The notes beneath the pieces were generated by a model. It was not told the DNA's origin. It was given only the letters and a program-made list of their open reading frames with translations, and did no database searches. Both the position numbers and the translations under genes were made by a program. This document shows, one piece after another, positions 33,401-43,599 of a DNA stretch of 64,000 bases (position 1 is its first letter; every line of letters starts with the position of its first letter). The stretch is from Cunninghamia lanceolata (taxonomy: Eukaryota; Streptophyta; Pinopsida; Cupressales; Cupressaceae). The stretch spans positions 2,232,001 to 2,296,000 of the forward strand of contig BSBN01000829.1 in assembly GCA_027924645.1 (NCBI GenBank). The letters are read 5' to 3'.

Positions 33401-35050
33401 TTAAGAGAGAATAGATATGAAAATGATGCTACCACAACCATACAAGATTTCACCATGGTAGAGGGAAAGTACCATGGTCATACAAACACCATTGCACCAG
33501 ACTAGACATAAACATGCACAGATTAGTCCACCTAACATACACTCCAAGAAGAAGAAATACCAAAGTAGAAGTTAGAGCCTTCATTCCTCTTGGTCCAAAA
33601 TAAACAACAATATTGCATCAAACACCAAATAGACTATGCCTTCTATCCCCCTTTTTTTCTTTTTATTTACTTTATGTGAACATCCTCTTCTAAAGTTCAT
33701 TAACTTATAATCTAAAACATATATTAAAATATTCTATTATGTTTAGATTTACAATCTAAAGGAAAAAAATTCTTAATTAAAAATATAGAACATAGAATAG
33801 AGTGGAAGTTTTAAAAAAGATTATATTTTTAGTGCAAAGTGAATCTAGATTAGAAGGATGTATGTTTAATTCACATTTGGTTCACCAAAATGTAAACTAA
33901 AATAATCTGATCTTGCAACCAACATCTATAATGAAAATTTGATATTTGGAATTGGGTGGTATCATAGGCACCTTTGGGGACTTATCTTGAAGGGTTTTGG
34001 ATAATAGGACTTCCTTAATGGTGGTCAAGTCCCATAAAAGATTTGAGAAATATTAGAGATTGGATGTTTTCAGGAATGTGTGAAAGTGAATACTAGGTGA
34101 ATATGACATGCAACTATAAAAATTATAGTAATGGTTTCCTAATATCTATCACTAATCTCTAGAACTATACTACTTAAATGCTTCTAAGTGTTGTCATGCC
34201 TTGTAATTTGCATTCGTCCAATTACTATTTTTTTATTATTAACATTATATGACCGTTCATGGCCATTTTAGTGCAAGAAAAGATAAACATGTAAAGTGAG
34301 GTGAAAAATCAAAAGTTAAAATGAGAAAATTAGCTTTTGTCATTGCAAACATGATTATGCATAATAGTGTCCAACATAGTCAAATAACAAACTAAAAGAG
34401 AATAGAATGTTTAGTGTGAAAGAAAATTGTAAAACAATTTTTATCTATACAAAAAGCTAACATATGAGTTCCAAACTGAGAAATAATTAGCTGATAGGCT
34501 TGGCTAACCAAGGCTTCAACAATGAATTAATTAGTAGAGATAATTGCTATATCTGTATTCCTATGTTTCTTTTGCTTTGTGAATTTCACTTATCTGATTT
34601 TACAATAATTATCTTTTGAAACATGAACGATGAGATCCGTCTGAAGTTTGCTTAATTTAATTTTGATCTTCTTCTTCATTTTTACCTTCTCTTAATCCAA
34701 AAATATTGTTTGATGCCTATTAATTATAGGCCAGACAAAGGAGAACTTTGCATTTGGAAATATAATTATGTAAGTCACAGTCTTATTTCTTCCTTTTCTA
34801 AATTAACAACGTTTTATGTTGGTGACTTCTGCAATGTTGACAAATATAATGCTTAAATTATGATTTGATAAAAATAATGCAATAGCTATCCTCTTATAAC
34901 AACACTTGTCCTATTTTTTTGACTGTAGTTCTGTTTGATTATAGTTATCTTGTTTCATTTTGTTTTCGCCATTGTGGGCTAATAGTTATGTTGTAAGATT
35001 TCAAGAGCTGAAAATATATCTCTAGAACAACCTAGCAGTTGTCATGCTTA
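30495..35050. other. PME-B downstream flank, no gene seen
   Basis: This region is homologous to 16500-18730 in its left two thirds, and the part from 30944 to 34231 recurs, with a deletion, at 39216-41290. It contains GGA-rich short repeats at about 33165-33190 and 33285-33300. I find no coding segment, and open frames in it are not conserved between the copies. Confidence 0.7.
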
Positions 35051-35059
35051 TGATATTAG

Positions 35060-35274
35060 GTTCACTGAGACATTGTGGCTTCCTTATCAGATGTTATAGG
35101 TGCAGCTGCCCTGGTAAACATGTATGCAAAATGTGGAAGCTTATCCCCTAAGTCCAAACCCATTATTACCACCCAAAACACCACAAACATGTTTGCAAGG
35201 TAAATTGTAAACTGATATCCAACTTGGTATGAGAAAAGATGCATTTACTACAACATTTGCAAGATTTTTTTTTA
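35060..35274 (+). pseudogene. PPR-protein gene fragment
   Basis: From 35060 the frame reads VH, a stop, then IVASLSDV and IGAAALVNMYAKCGSL. The last part matches the ALVxMYAKCGxL core of plant pentatricopeptide-repeat proteins (PLS subfamily). After about 60 unclear bases a second frame reads IQLGMRKDAFTTTFA, resembling the next repeat (QMQLxGMRPxxFTFxxxL). PPR proteins bind organelle RNA. This is an isolated fragment of about two repeats with stops and a frame change, with no start, targeting peptide or further repeats nearby. Confidence 0.75.
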
Positions 35275-35553
35275 TGTGCTAAAACAATTTTTTAATAATG
35301 AAAGGAAAACTAACAATATTATCTTTTATGTTTAGAATATATTTAAATGGGTTGCACAAATAATTATAACAGAAACAAATATTAGAGAGATTAATTTTAT
35401 AATAAAATCAAATTTTTTAAAAAATGTTTATTTTATATACATTTTAAGAAAAAACTTTTTTCTTAAAAATAAATTTTAGTTTATTTTTAATATCACATTA
35501 TGTGATATATTATTGTTATAGATATATAATTGTATTAAAAGTATGAGGTTTTT

Positions 35554-35748
35554 AATCTATAAGATATGATTAATAATGAAAAGAGTTTGATTGAAAAAGT
35601 TGATTACAAAATTTAATTTCCAATTTAGAAAGCTTGTATGCTCATAATTGTACATTTTTTTGGTACAAGTGTTTATGTAGAAATAAATTTTTAAAGTGAA
35701 AATAGTTAATTGCTTTGTTTCCAATCTATAAGATATGATCAATAATGA
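35554..35748 (+). repeat. 26-bp direct repeats, 169 bp apart
   Basis: AATCTATAAGATATGAT followed by T or C and AATAATGA occurs at 35554 and 35723. The second copy ends exactly where copia coding sequence becomes recognisable, so it may mark the junction of the truncated element. Confidence 0.7.
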
Positions 35749-37580
35749 TCAAGAAACTAGTTGAAGGAAACAAGAATGAAAGATGCAAAAGCCCTCAGTC
35801 TAACTGAGGTAGCCTTGATAGAGGCTATTTTCCCCCGTATTGCAGCAGCAAACTACTCAAAACAGGCATGGGAAATATTGTAGAATAGCTATAAGGGAAC
35901 TAACAAGGTGAGATCAGTCAAACTCTAGCTGTTTAGAAGAGATTTTGAGACCCTACAGATGAAGGAGAGTGAGTCTATTTCAGACTTTCACACTAGAGTT
36001 TCTACCATGCTAAATCAGCTAAGGATAAATGGAGAAACCATGGATGAACAAAGGATTGTTGAAAAAATCCTAAGGAGTCTACCTTCTAGATTTGACCCTA
36101 TTGTCATAACCATTGAGGAAACAAAGGATCTATTCAAGATGACAGTGGATGAGTTGATGGGCTCTCTACAAAGCCATGAGCAATGGTTGAATAGATCCAC
36201 TCCTTCCCTTGAGCAAGCCTTCAAGGCTCAAACCAATGCAAGATGTAGGGGAAGAGGAAGAAATAACATAAGTAGAGGTCAAAGAGGTAGAGAAAGAAGC
36301 AACTTTGGAAGAGGAGTTTCAAATAACCAAGAAGAGGCAAGCAGCTCATAGCCAAGCTATCAAGAAAAGAAGAAGATTAGCAGTTCTAATTAGAGGTATG
36401 ACAAAAGTAATGTTCAATGTTATTATTGTCATAAGTTTGGTCATTATGCTAGTGAGTGTAGAAAGAAACAATGTGATCATGGAGGCCAAAATGCTAATGT
36501 AGCAAATGAGAACAAGGCTGAAAATGAAAAATAGTCAAATATTTTTATTGTTTGCAACCTTGCTGAGAGGAGTAGTGATGCAGTATGGTATCTAGACAGT
36601 GGTTGTAGCAACCACATGAGTGGAAATAGAAACTTTTTTGCCTCCATAGATAGCAGCATCAAGACTGAAATAAAAATGGGAAATAATCAGCAAGTTCCCA
36701 TCATGGGAAAAGGTACAATCAACATTCAGTCAAAGAATGGTGAAAGGAGGAAGATCCAGGATGTATATTATGCCCCTGGCATAAAACATAACCTATTGAG
36801 CATTGGAAAGATGGTCCAAAATGGTTATAAAATCTTGATGGAAAATAGAGAGTGCACAATATTTGATAAAGGAGGAAGCAAGAAAGTGATTACAGCAGTG
36901 TAGATGATGAGAAATAGAATGTTTCCTCTTAGGATACACATAGAGTCTCTGGTGCCATCTCTGGCGCTATCTCTGGCGTAGTTTCCAGCACTATCTTCGG
37001 CACTCACATTAGTGGGACAGCAATCTGCCTTTAGGACAGTCATCAAAGACCCATCCAAATTGTGGCATTTGAAGTATGGGCACTTAAGTTTTTCTAGTTT
37101 GAGTTTATTGTCCAAGAAAGGCACGATTAGAGGGCTACCAAATATTGTCAAGCCTGATGGAAAATGTGAAGCTTGCATTTTAGGGAAGCAGCATAGACAG
37201 CCCTTTTAATCACGGTATTCTAGGATGGCAAGAGCACCATTGGAGTTGGTGCATTCAGATTTATGTGGCCCCATGAAGACCCCCACATGAGGTGGGAATG
37301 TATATTTCATTACCTTCATAGATGATTACAGCAGAAAAATTTGGGTTTATTTCTTGAAGAACAAATAAGAAGCCTTCGATAAATTAAAGTGGTTTAAGGC
37401 ATCAACTAAAAAGTAAAGTGGTCATTATATCAAAGCCCTAAGAACAGATAGAGGGGGAAGTATATCTCTAAGGAATTTCTAAATTTCTATAGAAATGAAG
37501 GCATACAAAAATAGTTCACAACAAGGTATACTCCACAACAAAATGGAGTAGCTAAAAGGAAAAATAGAACCATTCAAGAG

Positions 37581-38114
37581 ATGGTAGCAAGCATGCTGAA
37601 GGCAAAGGCACTGTCAAATGATTATTGGGGTGAAGCTGTAGCAACAACGGTTTACCTATTGAATATGAGTCCTACAAAGGCCGTTTGTGATAGGATTCCA
37701 CAAGAGGCATGGACAAACAACAAATGGAGTGTTGAACACCTAAGAATCTTCAGGTGTATGGCATATGCATTTGTGCCTAAAGAGAAGAGGCAAAAATTTG
37801 ATGATAGAGGTGAAAAATGTATCTTCATATGCTATAGTGAAGAGTCAAAAGCCTATAGACTATATAATCCCATCACCAAAAAGGTTGTGATTAGCCAGGA
37901 TGTTGAATTCATTGAGAATGAAGCATGGGATGGAACGGTGGATGGCACCATGGGTATTTCAGTCACAATACTCCTTCAAGATGAAGAAGCTCCGGAGGAC
38001 AGCAACTCTGGAGGAACTATGGAGAGTAGCAGCTCAAGGAGAAACTACCATAGAGCATTGGAGAATAGTAGCTCTGGAGGTGTTCAGCAAAGTAGCTCTA
38101 GAGGTGGACAGTAG
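37581..38114 (+). pseudogene. Copia integrase C-terminal part
   Basis: This 177-residue open frame starts within the integrase core after QQNGVAKRKNRTIQ and includes YWGEAVATTVYLLNM, HLRIFRCMAYAFVP and the connection region with KCIFICYS and AYRLYNP. It ends in a Ser/Gly-rich tract (SSSGG-type repeats) that continues to about 38230. The tract is a low-complexity expansion between integrase and RT. Confidence 0.85.
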
Positions 38115-38249
38115 CACAACAGCTCCGGAGATCAGCAACTCTAGAGGTCTGAAACTCTAGAGATCTGCAGCTCTAGTGGTCAGCAGTATAGTAGCTCTAG
38201 AGATCAGAACAATAGCAGCTCCAGAGGTAATTCAGACCCCACACTCGTA

Positions 38250-39215
38250 TTATTGATGCCACGGAGAACAAGGAGTGTGAAGGAGATTTATGACAGCACA
38301 AGGTATGCTGATGATGATGAGAATTTGAGTTTTGCATTATTTTCTTACAGTGATCCAATCCACTTTGAAGAAGCTGTGAAAGAAGAGAAATGGTGTAAAG
38401 CCATGGATGAAGAGTTGGATGCCATAGAGAGGAATGACACATGGTAGCTAACTAATTTACCCAAGGGTAAATAAGTGATTGGAGTTAAGTGGGTCTATAA
38501 GACCAAGTCTACTGCTAAAGGAAAGATTGAAAGATATAAGGCAAGGCTAGTTGTCAAAGGGTACAAACAATAGCCTGGAAGAGATTATGATGAGACATAT
38601 GAACTAGTTGCAAGGCTGGAAACAGTTCAGGTAGTCATAGCAATAGCAGCCCAACACAAGTGGAAGGTATTTTAAATGGATGTAAAGTTAGCCTTCTTGA
38701 ATAGAGTGTTGAAAGAGGAAGTGTATGTGGAGCAGCCACTTGGCTATGAAGTCCCAGGGCAAGAGGACAAAGTATATAGGCTCTGAAAAGCTCTCTATGG
38801 GCTGAAACAAGCACCTAAGGCATGGTACATCAGAATAGACTCATATTTAGTGAGCAATGGCTTTAGCAAAAGTAGCAGTGAGCCCACTCTTTACATCAAA
38901 GCAGTTGAAGGTAATATTTTGATTGCTATTTTGTATGTAGATGATCTAATTTTTATTGGCAATAGTGATCTTTTCATTGCTGATTTCAAAGAGGCAATGA
39001 AGAATGAGTTTAACATGACAGACCTAGGTCTGCTAAAGTATTTTCTTGGCATTGAGGTCAAACAAACAGAGCATGGCATATTTATTTCACAAACTAACTA
39101 TGCCAAACAAATTGTGAAGAGATTTAAAATAAAGAATAGTAAACCTGCCCCTACACCAATAGCAACATGTCTAAAATTGAGTAAAGAGGACAATAGCAAG
39201 GAAGTAAACCCAACG
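38250..39215 (+). pseudogene. Copia reverse transcriptase, broken
   Basis: The RT domain is recognisable from WCKAMDEELDAI (38393) through GVKWVYKTK, MDVKLAFLN, ALYGLKQAPKAWY and YVDDLIFIGN to KYFLGIEV and FISQTNYAKQIV. The YVDD catalytic pair is intact, but at least five in-frame stops lie upstream of 38800. It ends at the rearrangement, before RNase H. Confidence 0.92.
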
Positions 39216-41290
39216 CATGCTGTTTCTGTTCATCTCGTTTAGTTGTTTCTCTTCAGCTCATTTTCTCTGATTACTTGGTATTTTCTATACAGAGCTAGTT
39301 TTCTCTTAATCCAAGTGTCCCAAATATATATTAGCAAGATCTAGTTTTAAGGAAAATGTGGTTTTGAATACATGAGATTTTTACATTCTTTAAACTTTTC
39401 ATATGGCGCTTTATACTGGGAAGATTTCATTATGTTTTGATTTAGATCTTAAAGGAAAAATAATAATTTTTAAATTAAAAATAGAGAATGTAGAATGGGT
39501 GAATGTTCTAAAAGCTTCTTAATTTTTAGTTTAAATGATTCTAGATTAGAAGGTTGCATGTTCCATTTATATTATGATTCAGTAAAATATAAATAAAAAA
39601 TCATTAGTGATTTTGTAATTTGTATTTGTAATGAAAATCTGATATTTGGGATGAGGTGTTGTAGATATTTTTGGAATTTATTTTTAGGGGGTTTGAATAA
39701 TAAAAATTCTTTTTGATGGTCAATTATTACAAAATTTAAGAAATATTAAATATTGGATGCCTTTATGTATCGAGGTGAATATTTGTTGCATGTGACATGT
39801 AGCTGCTAAAAGTAATGGCTTCTTAATTTCCATTGCTGCTTATTTCTGTTAGTTGTGCTTTGTTGTGTGTGCTTAAGTGCTTGTAAGTGTTGCCTTGTCT
39901 TGTGATCTATGCTCATCTAATTACTACTTTATTTATTAAGCATTATATGATTTTTCACCACCATTTGGATGTGAGAGAAAATACATGTGAAGTGAAGTGA
40001 AAAGGAAGGAGTGGGAGTTATAGTGTCAATAATGCAATACCTTAGTGCTAATAGATGGGGAGGAGGAGGAGGAGGAGGTAGAGATAGTTGAGATAGGAGT
40101 ATATGATGTAGGAGGTACTAAGGCATGGAGGAAGTGGTGGGATATAACAAATCATGCATCTCTAGATATGAAGAGAGGAGGATGAGGAGGGGTGCCCTAA
40201 TTGACATAAAGGAGTTTGATAGGGAACAAATTGGAGGGATATAACAAGATATTGGAAGAGAGGATTTAGAGGATCTAAGAAGATAGCCCTCCTAAGAGAG
40301 AATAGATATGAAAATGATGCTACCACAACCATACAAGATGCCACCATAGTAGAGGGAAAGTACCATGGTCATACAAACACCATTGCACCAGACTAGACAT
40401 AAACATGCATAGATTAGTCCAGCTAACATACACTCCAAGAATAAGAAATACCAAAGTAGAAGTTAGAGCCTTCATTCCTCTTGGTCCAAAATAAACAACA
40501 ATATTGCATCAAACACCAAATAGACTATGCCTTCTATCCCCCTTTTTTTCATTTTATTTACTTTATGTGAACATCCTCTTCTAAAGTTCTTTAACTTATA
40601 ATCTAAAATGTATATTAAAATATTCCATTATGTTTTGATTTGCAATCTAAAGGAAAAAGTTTCTTAATTAAAAATATAGAACATAGAATAGAGTGGAAGT
40701 TTGAAAAAAGATAATATTTTTAGTGCAAAATGAATCTAGATTAGAAGGTTGTATGTTTAATTCACATTTGGTTCACCAAAATGTAAACTAAAATAATGTG
40801 ATCTTGCAACAAACATCTATAATGAAAATTTGATATTTGGAATTGGGTGGTATCGTAGGCACCTTGCGGGACTTATCTTGAAGGGTTTTGAATAATAGGA
40901 CTTCCTTAATGGTGGTCAAGTCCCATAAAAGATTTGGGTGGGGGCCCTAGATCGATTGGCTAAGTATTCTTGTTGCAGATAAGGAGGTCATGAGGTCTAG
41001 TCTCCCCCTGTCCGCATGGAGTCGGAGGGCATGTCGCGCTAGCATCACTAGTCACGTTAAAAAGTTTACCAGGTGCAAAAAAAAAGTCCCATAAAAGATT
41101 TGAGAAATATTAGAGATTGGATGTTTTTTCATGAATGTGTGAAAGTGAATACTAGGTGAATATGACATGCAACTATAAAAATTATAGTAATGGTTTCCTA
41201 ATGCCTATCACTAATCTCTACAACTATATTGCTTAAATGCTTCTAAGAGTTGTCATACCTTGTCATTTGCATTCGTTCAATTACTATTTT
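39216..41290 (+). repeat. Segmental copy of the PME-B downstream flank
   Basis: This block is collinear with 30944-34231, starting at CATGCTGTTTCTGTTCA and ending at ATTACTATTTT. Relative to that copy it lacks about 1.38 kb between 31740 and 33118 (joined at about 40007 within AAGGAGTGGG) and has gained a SINE at 40937-41085. Divergence looks low, with a few mismatches per 100 bases, so it is younger than the A/B split. Confidence 0.9.
40937..41085 (+). mobile_element. tRNA-derived SINE, about 149 bp, with perfect target duplication
   Basis: The element starts GGTGGGGGCCC and has a box-A-like TTGGCTAAGT (about 40956) and a box-B-like GAGGTCTAGTCTCC (about 40995), as expected of an internal RNA polymerase III promoter. 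It ends in an A tail. GTCCCATAAAAGATTTG flanks it on both sides (40920-40936 and 41086-41102). The paralogous site near 34030 has a single copy of the target and no element. Confidence 0.88.
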
Positions 41291-41632
41291 GGCCCTAAAT
41301 CATCCTCAACTACAATTTGAATTGGTTCATCTCCATCATAGTCAATATTAAATTACAGATGTGGAGAGTTGCATGATGAGTCACACCTCTAAACCTTAGT
41401 TGCAGATAGATAAGATTCCATATCACATTTCTAAAAAAATAGAGGTCCTAGAATATTCCATTTAACTTCTACATGGTTGTAAAGTTATCCCTAATGACTA
41501 ATAGCTCCTCTCCCCTAATGCTAGTGAGCATTTTTCTTTCTTTTTTTTTGTTTAAATTGATCTATTAATTTAAAAATTATTAATGATTATTTGGATACAT
41601 AGAGTCTTACATTCTTGTCATTTTTCATACAG
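41291..41632. other. Spacer, no feature seen
   Basis: The segmental homology ends at 41290. This stretch precedes the exon-like pieces and may be their upstream intron, but nothing in it is diagnostic. Confidence 0.35.
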
Positions 41633-42241
41633 GAGATATTAGTTGGTTCATCTATGATTATTCCTTCTCAATCGATGTAGGAGGCCTCAATGGTGGTATG
41701 TCCTTGTTTTCTAGTAGATAAGTTTTTGTTTAGTGTAGTCTAGATTGTTTGTGTAACACATCTAACCTTTTTTAATGTATGCATTTCCTTTTTTGTTAAA
41801 TAATTATATATTAATTTATTTCAATGTTACTTTACTTCTATAGTCTCTTGAGAAAGTGAGTGATGTTCCACCTTTGCCATCACGCTTCAGTAGGACACCT
41901 AATTGTCTTAAGAGAAAATCATTTGCAAAATGACTATCTGAATGACAAGAAATAGTCGAGGTAATTGAGTTGAATTTTTCTAAATAATTGATAGTTTATA
42001 GAGGTCTTATTGTTTATTATAGTGATTTAGATGTATGTTAATGAATGAAAGTTCTAAATTGTAGTAGATAAGATTCTATTTACTAACTCTAACCTATTTA
42101 TATTTAACATTGAAGAGATTAATCAAATTTGTGGTTTGACATGTTAATGTAACTTTACATCCATCAACTACTAGACTTCATGGCATGAAGAGGGCACTTT
42201 TTGAGGATCCATCACAGATTGAGGATTCACCAGAGACATAG
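41633..42241 (+). pseudogene. Remnant of an unrecognised multi-exon gene
   Basis: Two pieces are framed by splice signals and both are multiples of three. 41633-41695 (acceptor TTTTTCATACAG, donor GTATGT) reads EILVGSSMIIPSQSM, a stop, then EASMV. 41844-41960 (acceptor TTCTATAG, donor GTAATT) reads SLEKVSDVPPLPSRFSRTPN and CLKRKSFAK, then LSE and QEIVE separated by two TGA codons. A third stretch, 42161-42241, reads RLHGMKRALFEDPSQIEDSP ending in TAG; its acceptor is unclear. The TGA codons lie where CGA (Arg) would fit, consistent with decay of methylated CG. The Ser/Pro/Lys-rich content looks like a disordered or nuclear protein. I do not recognise the family, and it may be a captured fragment. 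Confidence 0.4.
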
Positions 42242-42954
42242 GGTCAACAAGACCTTTAGTATTTGATGTAGCTATTCGGTATGTAGATTGTATATAGATT
42301 TTGAGACATGGCATATGCCACATTTTGTAAAAAAAGTTTTGAGTTGCCAAATTTTTGTATATGTCTACAATTATGGACTAGTTTTTAATATATATACACC
42401 TTGATATACAATATAATTTAAATTCCTTATGTGCATGTATTCCTACTTTGACACTTAAAAGTTTCATGTATAATCAGTTTACAATGGTTGAGTTATGATC
42501 AATAACATGTTATAGATTGATTTCTTGTTATATATGATTGTTTTTTTTCGTAGGAAGATGATTTATGTAGTTTCATACCTCAATACATAACTTGGTCTTA
42601 ATTGCCATGTGATTGTAGTTTTAGCTAGATATAGGATTTTCTTAGAACATTTGACATGTGATGTTTTTTCATTCAAGAACACTAGCTTTGAAATGTTTGA
42701 TTTTATTAAAACACTACATTTGATATAGAAACTACTAGATTTGATATGATAATAATTGATAATTTCTCATCTTATATGTTAAACATGCAAGATACATGTT
42801 AGAAATGACAAAAATTGTGATGTTTTTCCTTCAATCCAAGATAGTTATTCTTGTATTAATGAGCAAAGACATGTTTGTGTGTTTACCCATTTTGTTATCT
42901 AGTGTATGCAAAGAAATGTCATCCACAACTCAAATTCAAGAGTCATTGCATTTG
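42242..42954. other. AT-rich spacer before the satellite
   Basis: No gene or clear repeat is seen. It could be the 3' region of the remnant gene. Confidence 0.4.
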
Positions 42955-42984
42955 GAAATTGCCATACTTTGACGGAGTAGTTTT

Positions 42985-43440
42985 TTTCAGAATCTGAAAA
43001 GATTATTAACCCAGAAAACTAGTGTAAACAAATAGATATTGAAACTATGAATGCAAATGATACAAAATTAAAATAGCAACACAGAGTTAGTCTCCAATAG
43101 AGTAATGCAAATGCTAGAAGCAAAATATCATTAAGAGGATGCAAAAGCAAAGAATCAATACAAAATACAAGTCAGGTAGCATGCTTATATAGATCAGAGA
43201 GATGGAGTAGGTGGCAACACACACCAATGAGGAGCAACCATCTATTAGACTACAGATAGAAAAGTATCTTCCCAAGATAGCTAATGGATGCTCACATGTA
43301 GGAAGGTGACACCTCATAATCCTCTCACCTAATAAGACATACTTTATTAACCTACGTGAGATTAATAGAAGTGTAGGAAAAATCTTCGAATATAGGGAAA
43401 AATAAATAACCCAACTAGGAAATAAAAACCTACACTAACA
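42985..43440 (-). repeat. 3' LTR of the first minus-strand copia
   Basis: This 456-bp LTR is nearly collinear with 49283-49737 and ends in CTACACTAACA on the + strand. Its outer end has lost the canonical TGTTA. Confidence 0.92.
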
Positions 43441-43599
43441 CCCCCCATTAAGTAAAGCTTAGGTGGATGTAGAGATGGGTCCTGACAAATCAATCCTGAT
43501 GACGTACCCATGTTTATAAAAATCCCCCCAAAGAGAGAGAAGAGACCCCCCAAAGTAGAGAGAGTCAGGACTTCGAGTGAGAGGATGAAGCCCCCAGAA

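Larger units (their letters stand above)
35750..39215 (+). mobile_element. Ty1/copia body truncated at both ends
   Basis: Reading 5' to 3' there is mid-gag (KDAKALSLTEVALIEAIFPR), a CCHC knuckle (CYYCHKFGHYASEC, about 36418-36470), protease (WYLDSGCSNHMSG, about 36585), GAG-pre-integrase (LWHLKYGHLSF), integrase pieces (IDDYSRKIWVYF and TPQQNGVAKRKNRT) and RT with intact YVDD (38934-38945). Several frames are stopped, mostly where CAA, CAG or TGG would be expected. There is no LTR, primer site, start of gag or RNase H. The sequence changes at 39216 to a copy of the PME-B flank, so the element was cut by a rearrangement. Confidence 0.93.

Noticed and set aside
40956..41010. A tRNA gene
   Set aside because: Box-A- and box-B-like sequences are present, but no cloverleaf can be formed and an A tail with target duplication identifies a SINE.
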